A DNA stretch of 9,951 nucleotides from Candidatus Methanoperedens sp. (GTDB taxonomy: Archaea > Halobacteriota > Methanosarcinia > Methanosarcinales > Methanoperedenaceae), in the NCBI GenBank assembly GCA_023249275.1, contig JAHFCV010000083.1, positions 1 to 9,951 on the forward strand. Reading direction: 5' to 3'. Shown here piece by piece: positions 4,703 to 9,951 of the stretch (position 1 is its first letter; each line of letters opens with the position of its first letter). The notes under the pieces were generated by a model. It saw nothing but the letters and a program-made list of their open reading frames with translations. It searched no databases and was not told the origin of the DNA. A program made the position numbers and the translations under genes.

Positions 4703-6043
4703 TCATTTGACCGCTGATGAATACAAACATTTGGATTTTAACCATTCATCAATAATCTCTTCAAGTTTAATATCCACTTCCTCAATCCTGTACCTGACCC
4801 TCACAACAGGCTTATTGAGCTTAAGCAGCCCGCCGAGGTCAATTGGCGTGCCTGCTATCACAGCATCGCAATCAGCAGCGTTTATTGTCATCTCAAGTTC
4901 TTTCGTCTGGGCTTCACTGTATCCCATAGCAGGAAGCACAGCGCCAATATGTGGAAAATCCTCGTAAACTTTTAAAATCGAGCCCACAGCATGCGGGCGC
5001 GGGTCAACCATTTCTCTTGCGCCGTATTTTTTTGCAGCGATAATACCTGCGCCAAAAGACATTCCGCCGTGGGTAAGAGTAGGCCCGTCTTCCACAACCA
5101 GAACGCGCTTTCCTTTTATCATTTCAGGTTTGTCCACAGTTATCGCGGAATTGGCTTTCATGATTATTGTTTTTTTATTTATGGACCTGACATTTTTGAT
5201 AACAAGTTCCACATCCTCTTTTCTCGCCGAATCCACCTTGTTCACAATAACCACATCTGCAAGACGGACGTTCACCTCGCCCGGATAATAGGTCAGCTCA
5301 TGCCCTGCCCTGTGCGGGTCTGCAATTACGATATGGAGGTCTGGCTTGTAAAAAGGGATGTCGTTGTTCCCTCCGTCCCAGATAATAATATCTGCTTCCT
5401 TCTCAGCAGCGCTCAGGATTTTCTTAAAATCAACGCCGCTGTAAACCACGCTTCCACAGCAGATATACGGCTCATACTCTTCCCTTTCTTCGATAGTGCA
5501 TTCGTTGCGCACACAATCTTCCATCGAAGCGAACCTCTGGCATTCCTGTTTGAGAAGGTCGCCATACGGCATCGGGTGGCGCACTACCACCACCCTGTAC
5601 CCTCTTCCTTTTAATATGTCCACCAATTTTTGTGAAGTTGGGCTTTTTCCAGCGCCGGTCCTCACGGCGCACACTGAAATCACAGGTTTTTTTGACTCAA
5701 GCATCGTGCTTTCAGTCCCCATAAGCCTGAAATCAGCGCCAGCCGCCAGAACCAGTGAGGCTTTTTGCATTACCGTTTCATGCGAGAGGTCTGAATACGC
5801 CAGGATTACCTGGTCTATGCCGTGTTCCCGTATCAACTCGGGTAATTTTTCTTCAGGATATATCGGGATACCGTTCACATAAAGTGAACCAGCCAGTTCT
5901 CCAGGGTAACGTCGCCCGGCGATTCCTGGAATCTGCGCTGCCGTGAAGGCGATAACCTCGTAATCATTGTTATCCCTGAAAAATACGTTGAAATTATGAA
6001 AATCCCGCCCTGCAGCACCCATTATTATTACTTTTGTCTTCAT
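4703..6043 (-). CDS. Cyclic 2,3-diphosphoglycerate synthase-like P-loop protein (COG2403)
   Basis: This 446-residue protein belongs to a widespread archaeal and bacterial family that databases name cyclic 2,3-diphosphoglycerate synthase or predicted GTPase. It starts with a Rossmann-like IIMGAAGRDFHNFN segment. Then come a P-loop-like RTGAGKS (128-134), RHPMPYGDL (155-163), the conserved TIEEREEYEPYI, WDGGNND (222-228), DPHRAGHE, a GTPase-type NKVD (268-271), and VEDGPTLTHGG. In Methanothermus, cPGS forms the thermoprotectant cyclic 2,3-diphosphoglycerate from 2,3-diphosphoglycerate with ATP; whether this homologue does so is uncertain. I chose the ATG at 6043, preceded by AAGGT, because family members start just before IIMGAAGRD; an upstream ATG at 6076 would add 11 unconserved residues. 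The phosphoesterase gene follows 3 nt downstream. Confidence 0.85.
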   Translation of the reverse strand: MKTKVIIMGAAGRDFHNFNVFFRDNNDYEVIAFTAAQIPGIAGRRYPGELAGSLYVNGIPIYPEEKLPELIREHGIDQVILAYSDLSHETVMQKASLVLAAGADFRLMGTESTMLESKKPVISVCAVRTGAGKSPTSQKLVDILKGRGYRVVVVRHPMPYGDLLKQECQRFASMEDCVRNECTIEEREEYEPYICCGSVVYSGVDFKKILSAAEKEADIIIWDGGNNDIPFYKPDLHIVIADPHRAGHELTYYPGEVNVRLADVVIVNKVDSARKEDVELVIKNVRSINKKTIIMKANSAITVDKPEMIKGKRVLVVEDGPTLTHGGMSFGAGIIAAKKYGAREMVDPRPHAVGSILKVYEDFPHIGAVLPAMGYSEAQTKELEMTINAADCDAVIAGTPIDLGGLLKLNKPVVRVRYRIEEVDIKLEEIIDEWLKSKCLYSSAVK

Positions 6044-6102
6044 ACTAACCTTATTAGGGATTAGTCCTGTTATCATTTAATGGTATGCTTATGAAACGTA
6101 AA

Positions 6103-6170
6103 CACCGAACTGAAACAAATTCAATACGAACCCGGGCATGAGTTCGCTTAAGTTCGTTTTGAGTTCGATG
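6103..6170. repeat. Imperfect hairpin of CGAACT-type words, copy 2
   Basis: Arms of about 31 nt (6103-6133 and 6140-6170) carry GAACT/CGAAC words and their complements AGTTCG at about 10-nt intervals around a GGGCAT loop. Pairing is weaker than in copy 1: outer and inner ends match well and the middle needs an indel. It lies between the secD stop and the cPGS-like gene, where in minus-strand RNA it could fold as a structured end of the secFD transcript. Confidence 0.6.
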
Positions 6171-6220
6171 CTATCGTTCTTTTTGCTTCACTCTGGATTA
6201 TTCGCCCTAATACACAGTGG

Positions 6221-7885
6221 CTACTCTTCTTCAACATACTTCTTGCCAGTATCTTCCACAAGCATGCCCTGGATAACAACTGCATACGCAGGTCTTGCTA
6301 TGAACACTCCGATAAGCACGCCGACTATGGTAATCACGGCAAAGCCCTTGAGAGCGCCAAAGCCCATCACAAGAAGAGGCGACATTGCCACAAGCACTGT
6401 AGCTGCTGCTGAAAATATGATGGCGAACGCTTTTGTGAGCCGCGACTTATACACTTTACTGGGCGGCATGGCTCCTCCTGCAAGCACTTCATCGGTTATG
6501 ATGATAAGATGGTCTATGCCAGTGCCTATAACTGCTATTATGCCTGCGATGGTTGCAAGGTCAAGCTGGAATCCTATAGCGGCTGTAAATCCAAGTATGA
6601 TTATTACCTCGCTAAAGGAAGTAGCAAGCATTGGGAGGACGATATTGGGCTGCTTATATCGAAATGCAACCACGATTGCAACCATTATCAGCGCTATTAT
6701 TCCTGCTATCAAAACCTGTTCCTTGAACTTTGACCCAAGCTCAGCAGAAACCTGTCCTGACCCAACCACTTCTACATTGACAGGCAAAGCACCCGCTCTT
6801 AAATGAATCTGGAGGTCTCTTGCTTTGGTTTGCCCTTCTTCTCCCTGCCCGGTCGTTGCTACGAGGTTTTTCACAGGCACACTCTGGATGTTTTTCGCAA
6901 GTTCCGGGGCAAGCGGAGCGCTGAATACGAGAGCCTCATCAAGATACATGCTCAGGTAATGCGCACCTGGATTGGTGATCGCCCCGTACTGTATAGCAGC
7001 GTCGCGAAGCGCCTGCGCGCCGGCATCGCTCAGTACAAATGATACACCCCATGCATCTCCTTTTTCTTTTTGCGGCACGCCAACACTTACTATTTCGTTA
7101 CCATAGAGTATATGTTCGGTCTCATTTCCTTTCACCTGTATCCTTATCTCGAACTTTCCTGGCTTTGCAGCAATCTCTCTTGCGGTTGTTATGTCCACTC
7201 CGGCGAGGTCAATGAGAACATAATTATCCCCGACAGTTCGGATTGGAATCTCTTTAATGCCGAGCTTGTTGAGTTTGTCCTCAAGTATCTTCTTTGTTTC
7301 ATCGCGTGTTGTTTCCGTAACTCCTGCACGGAACGGCGGAATTACTTTTCCATCAACGGGTTTTAAGATAATATTCAATTCGTCCTGTGTCACTGCTTTT
7401 CTTATTTCGTATCGAATGAAATTTCCCGGTATCGGGACAACCTCAGCTTTCAGGTTATTTTCGAGGTATTTCTGGATTATGAATACCTTGTTTGTTTGCA
7501 GTGAAACCCTTGTGCCGCCTTCCGGCGCTTTTGATACCGAAGATGTGCCAAATCCAAAGGCATCTATCGTCTTTTTGCTGGCATCCTTTGACGTTGTAAA
7601 TGTGACTGAATCCACTGTGATTTCTTCGATTTTAATCGAAGAGTCGTTCAGCAGTCTTCCCAACTCTCCCTGGATTATTTTCCCCTCATCAGCATCCACC
7701 TGCGCAATTGCTCCCTGAAGCTGTAATTGCAGCCAGGAGCCTCCTTCAAGGTCAAGACCGTATTTCAGGTTTGTACTGAATTCACCGTTTGAATATGAGG
7801 GCATTATGGCTATGATAGAGCCTAAAATAACAAATACCAGCAGCAGGAAGCGAGGGTTATTATAAAACGGTTCTTCTTCGTTCAT
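6221..7885 (-). CDS. secD: Protein-export membrane protein SecD
   Basis: The 554-residue archaeal SecD has a first membrane segment at about 13-29, followed by the family motif YGLDLEGGSWLQLQL (42-56). A large extracytoplasmic domain spans about 60-385. Five membrane segments follow at roughly 389-408, 414-438, 444-461, 482-503 and 512-533. The fourth contains GTGIDHLIIITDE (454-466), the counterpart of the conserved D-containing RND-type motif of bacterial SecD. SecD and SecF assist late steps of Sec-dependent translocation, probably using the ion gradient. The ATG (7885) overlaps the secF stop as ATGA, so translation is coupled and subunit amounts are matched. No yajC gene is present, as usual in archaea. 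The product ends in an acidic tail (VEEE). Confidence 0.96.
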   Translation of the reverse strand: MNEEEPFYNNPRFLLLVFVILGSIIAIMPSYSNGEFSTNLKYGLDLEGGSWLQLQLQGAIAQVDADEGKIIQGELGRLLNDSSIKIEEITVDSVTFTTSKDASKKTIDAFGFGTSSVSKAPEGGTRVSLQTNKVFIIQKYLENNLKAEVVPIPGNFIRYEIRKAVTQDELNIILKPVDGKVIPPFRAGVTETTRDETKKILEDKLNKLGIKEIPIRTVGDNYVLIDLAGVDITTAREIAAKPGKFEIRIQVKGNETEHILYGNEIVSVGVPQKEKGDAWGVSFVLSDAGAQALRDAAIQYGAITNPGAHYLSMYLDEALVFSAPLAPELAKNIQSVPVKNLVATTGQGEEGQTKARDLQIHLRAGALPVNVEVVGSGQVSAELGSKFKEQVLIAGIIALIMVAIVVAFRYKQPNIVLPMLATSFSEVIIILGFTAAIGFQLDLATIAGIIAVIGTGIDHLIIITDEVLAGGAMPPSKVYKSRLTKAFAIIFSAAATVLVAMSPLLVMGFGALKGFAVITIVGVLIGVFIARPAYAVVIQGMLVEDTGKKYVEEE

Positions 7886-8814
7886 GCTCTCTGCCCCTTT
7901 CGTTTTGGTTTTTCAATCCGCTTCTCAGGCGTTCCTCTTTCTATGTACCACTTCAGGATTCCCACGTTTGTCATCCAGGTGTTGATTATGTCGGCAATCA
8001 GACCGAAAATGAGGACGACGGAAATATCCCTTATTATATCAATGCGTGTGAATGTCGATACAAGATACGAACCCGACGAGACCAAGAATAAGGCAACAAG
8101 GGCTGCAAGGGTTGTGGTCGTCATGGTCAATCCCGTTTTCATGGCGTCTTTTATTTTATCGCCAAGCTCTCCTTTTCTCTTGAGCAGGCGCGTGGTCAAA
8201 AGTATATCAGTGTCCACGGAGTAGCCGATGAGCATCAGGAGCGCTGCCACAGTTCCAAGTGAAAGCACAATGCCGAATACATCCATCATCGCAGCCGCAA
8301 ATGCAATGTCGGCAAACGCTGAAACAACAACGGCTATGGATGGGATAAATGTCCTGAATATTATGAATACCACGAGCGCCATCCCGATAAATGAAAAGAT
8401 TACTGCCTGTACAGCCTGTCCCTGCAGGGATTGGCTCACAACTTCTCCCATCTGCCTAATCTCGATATTGGTATATTCGGAGTTTATTCTCCTGGTCACC
8501 TCGTTCATCTCGGATTCCTTCATCGGACCGAATTGAATCAACTTACGTCCGCTGCCCCCGTATTCTCTTGCCTGTATCAATGGATAAGCCTGGAATTCTG
8601 CCTTTAACTGGTCTGGAGTTTTATCGCTGTCAAAAACAATCGCGGTGCCGCCTTTGAATTCCATCCCCAGTTCTATCGGGGTGCCTGTTGTAATGGTTGT
8701 GTAAGCCAGAATGGAAAGCGATATTAAAAGCAGTATTGCAGGAACAATAAGCATCTGTTTGAAATTGAAGTTTTTAACATAGGCTTCTATAGCCTTTTCA
8801 TTAATCAAGTCCAT
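7882..8814 (-). CDS. secF: Protein-export membrane protein SecF
   Basis: The 310-residue archaeal SecF has a membrane segment at about 20-38, the motif LGMEFKGGTAIVF (49-61), a short extracytoplasmic domain to about 130, and five further membrane segments at roughly 136-154, 159-177, 183-199, 231-247 and 262-282. The segment IGYSVDTDILLTTRLL (197-212) holds the conserved Asp pair of the SecD/F family. A basic tail (KRIEKPKRKGQR) marks the cytoplasmic C-terminus. I chose the ATG at 8814: AGAGGAG lies 7 nt upstream, and this N-terminus fits SecF. The in-frame start at 8862 would add 16 residues without conservation and overlap the promoter. secF is the first gene of the secF-secD operon. Confidence 0.96.
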   Translation of the reverse strand: MDLINEKAIEAYVKNFNFKQMLIVPAILLLISLSILAYTTITTGTPIELGMEFKGGTAIVFDSDKTPDQLKAEFQAYPLIQAREYGGSGRKLIQFGPMKESEMNEVTRRINSEYTNIEIRQMGEVVSQSLQGQAVQAVIFSFIGMALVVFIIFRTFIPSIAVVVSAFADIAFAAAMMDVFGIVLSLGTVAALLMLIGYSVDTDILLTTRLLKRKGELGDKIKDAMKTGLTMTTTTLAALVALFLVSSGSYLVSTFTRIDIIRDISVVLIFGLIADIINTWMTNVGILKWYIERGTPEKRIEKPKRKGQRA

Positions 8815-8860
8815 CGTGATTCTCCTCTTTACGCGCCAAGACTGGCTTACATTATAACAC

Positions 8861-8870
8861 AATATATTTA
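8861..8870 (-). promoter_or_regulatory. TATA box of the secF-secD operon
   Basis: On the minus strand TAAATATATT is a good archaeal TATA element about 50 nt upstream of the secF ATG. Transcription would start near 8840, leaving a leader of about 25 nt that includes the GGAG ribosome binding site. Confidence 0.5.
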
Positions 8871-8920
8871 CCTTTTGCTATTTGGTGACCGTTACATTAC
8901 GTGTTGTTAGATTTTTATTT

Positions 8921-8947
8921 CTTTGCGTACTTTGCGTTCTTGGCGGT
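8921..8947 (-). repeat. CGCAAAG-family repeat block 4 (left arm of an inverted pair)
   Basis: CTTTGCG, CTTTGCG and CTTGGCG follow at 9-nt spacing, ending in GCGGT. It pairs with block 5 at 22 of 27 positions around an 18-nt spacer (8948-8965). Confidence 0.7.
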
Positions 8948-8965
8948 TTAAGATATAGACGGCTC

Positions 8966-8992
8966 ACCGCAAAGGGCGCAAAGACCGCAAAG
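8966..8992 (+). repeat. CGCAAAG-family repeat block 5 (right arm of an inverted pair)
   Basis: ACCGCAAAG, GGCGCAAAG and ACCGCAAAG form three 9-nt units preceded by CTC (8963-8965), which gives the CTCACCGCAAAG end seen in related form at blocks 1 and 2. It is the inverse partner of block 4. Confidence 0.7.
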
Positions 8993-9189
8993 CATAGACT
9001 GATATGCTGTGCAACTACGGTTCAATTAACATGACGATTCATGCTAACAATAATATCCAATTTTATTCGCCAACACGAATTGAAACGGTCTCGCTATTTG
9101 GTATATGGTGGTAGTGTTAATTGTGTAGTGTTAATCAAAAACATTAAGTATCATACTATTAATATTAAATCTAGAATTAAGGAGATAAT
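8993..9189 (+). other. Intergenic region upstream of the repeat-protein gene
   Basis: With the secF promoter and repeat blocks 4-5 this completes a 375-nt gap between divergent genes (8815-9189). It contains a direct repeat, GTAGTGTTAAT at 9111-9121 and 9125-9135 (period 14 nt), a weak TATA-like ATTAAGTAT near 9143-9151, and a strong ribosome binding site, AAGGAG, ending 5 nt before the ATG at 9190. I see no convincing gene: a 60-codon frame from 9041 has no support. Confidence 0.4.
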
Positions 9190-9564
9190 ATGTCATCAAC
9201 TGAAACCATACTGGCAATTTTAAATGTTATTTTTGTGATAATTGCGATTTTTCTGTTTGTGCGCTTGCGAAAAGCTGGCAAGAAAAACGACACTGAAATA
9301 AAACAGCTACCTGAACTGGAAGGCGTTACTGACATCACGCCAAATGATTTCAAACCAGAAATATTTGGAATACAGAAACAGGATATAGCCCCTATCGAAA
9401 AACCTGTGGAGGCGGTTAGTAAAGTTATAATCGGGCAAAAGGAAAAAACTGCGCTTGCGCTTGAGGCGAACTGCCTGAAGTTGAGGAGAAGCCCGCAAAA
9501 AAAGAGAGTAAAAAGAAAAAAGCAGCCAAAAAAATACTTGAAGAAGTTATTGAAGAGGCAATAA
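9190..9564 (+). CDS. Membrane-anchored Lys/Glu-rich protein, N-terminal part (frameshifted gene)
   Basis: The ATG at 9190 has an excellent ribosome binding site (AAGGAG). Residues 6-26 form one membrane segment (ILAILNVIFVIIAIFLFV), followed by RLRKAGKK, which by the positive-inside rule puts the rest in the cytoplasm. The frame continues through ELEGVTDITPNDFKPEIFG to about residue 92 (KTALALE); after that the residues become arginine/lysine-rich and unlike the preceding part, and the frame stops at 9562-9564. From 9465 the overlapping frame encodes GELPEVEEKPAKKE and goes on without a stop to the window end. Restoring one G near 9463-9466 joins the two. The true gene is therefore probably 9190 to beyond 9951 with a 1-nt deletion or sequence error. 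Family and function are not recognised. Confidence 0.65.
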   Translation: MSSTETILAILNVIFVIIAIFLFVRLRKAGKKNDTEIKQLPELEGVTDITPNDFKPEIFGIQKQDIAPIEKPVEAVSKVIIGQKEKTALALEANCLKLRRSPQKKRVKRKKQPKKYLKKLLKRQ

Positions 9565-9951
9565 AAAAAGAGACTGGAGCGCCTCCTAAAAAAATATTAA
9601 TTCCTGAAATAGAAGAAAAGCCGGAGGAAAAGGAGAGCCTGAAGAAAAAACCTGCTAAAAAGGAACCGGAAAAAGAAGTTGTAATAAAAGAAAAGACAGG
9701 CACACCATCAGGGAAGTTCCAGATTCCTGAAAAATTTGAACTTAAATTTGAAGAAACGATTCCTGAAAAAGAAGAAAAGCTGGAGAAAAAAGAGGGGAAA
9801 AAGAAAAAACCTGCTAAAAAGGAACCCGAAGAAGCAGTTCCAATAAAAAAAGTGATAAGTATCCCCTCGGATAAAATCCACATTCCTGAAAAAATCGAAT
9901 TTAAATTTGAAGAAACGATTCCTGAAAAAGAAGAAAAGCCGGAGATAAAGG
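9465..9951 (+). CDS. Lys/Glu-rich repeat region, continuation of the frameshifted gene, partial
   Basis: This frame has no start codon near its 5' end; it is read as the in-phase continuation of the gene at 9190 after a single-base shift. It is open to the right edge (about 162 codons). The sequence alternates charged segments such as KKPAKKEPE with short hydrophobic strands ending in IPE. Three units end in similar words: GAPPKKILIPE, GTPSGKFQIPE and IPSDKIHIPE. The last two units, with KFEETIPEKEEK, are nearly identical with a period of 53 residues (159 nt). Such regions are probably extended or coiled and may act as a flexible stalk from the membrane. The composition resembles linker regions in many proteins, so similarity searches need low-complexity care. 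Confidence 0.6.

Noticed and set aside
4991..5614. 207-codon plus-strand frame
   Set aside because: It lies antisense to the cPGS-like gene, whose conserved motifs fill the minus strand here.
6138..6806. 222-codon plus-strand frame
   Set aside because: It lies antisense to the conserved C-terminal half of secD, and its residues show no family pattern.
281..8992. CGCAAAG blocks as a CRISPR array
   Set aside because: The units are 9 nt long, adjacent and scattered in short blocks; there are no 25-40 nt repeats with unique spacers and no cas genes.
9041..9223. 60-codon plus-strand frame before the repeat protein
   Set aside because: There is no ribosome binding site, it overlaps the well-supported start at 9190, and the composition looks random.
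9425..9883. 152-codon minus-strand frame rich in Phe and Ser
   Set aside because: It is the complement of the Lys/Glu-rich repeat region, where GAA/AAA codons read as TTC/TTT; the plus strand has the better start and a sensible protein.

Overview
The window looks like a chromosomal segment of a euryarchaeon of the methanogen/ANME lineage (Methanosarcinales; Methanoperedens-like is my best guess, by inference only). The evidence is an archaeal secF-secD pair in ATGA overlap, an FMN archaeoflavoprotein, a COG2403-type cyclic 2,3-diphosphoglycerate synthase-like protein, archaeal TATA boxes close to start codons, and GGAG/GGTGA-type ribosome binding sites. No rRNA, tRNA, insertion sequence or CRISPR array was seen.

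Layout. 1-234 (-): 5' end of the large subunit of 3-isopropylmalate dehydratase (leuC). 359-2061: an AT-rich accessory block. It holds a two-gene minus-strand operon that looks like a toxin-antitoxin pair (DUF4258-like protein, then a zinc-ribbon/AbrB-fold protein), and a divergent plus-strand gene that appears broken by an in-frame TGA, whose 3' half encodes a PD-(D/E)XK nuclease domain. 2144-2572 (+): a cyclophilin. 2823-4153 (+): an archaeoflavoprotein followed by an unrecognised gene. 4145-6043 (-): a YfcE/MJ0936-type phosphoesterase downstream of the cPGS-like P-loop protein. 6221-8814 (-): the secF-secD operon. 9190-9951 (+): a membrane-anchored, Lys/Glu-rich repeat protein that is frameshifted near 9465 and runs off the window.

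How parts work together. SecF and SecD form one membrane complex that assists protein export. The putative antitoxin and toxin are translationally coupled, and a perfect inverted repeat lies between their TATA box and start codon, which suggests autoregulation. The other genes are housekeeping or unassigned and share no obvious pathway.

The gaps between genes carry two families of dispersed repeats. One is built of CGCAAAG heptamers at about 9-nt spacing (five blocks); the other is long imperfect hairpins built of CGAACT-type words (two copies). Upstream of the flavoprotein gene they are nested: a CGCAAAG pair in inverted orientation encloses a CGAACT hairpin. The most notable observations are the in-frame stop in the nuclease gene, the nested repeats, the candidate operator of the toxin-antitoxin pair, and the frameshifted repeat protein.
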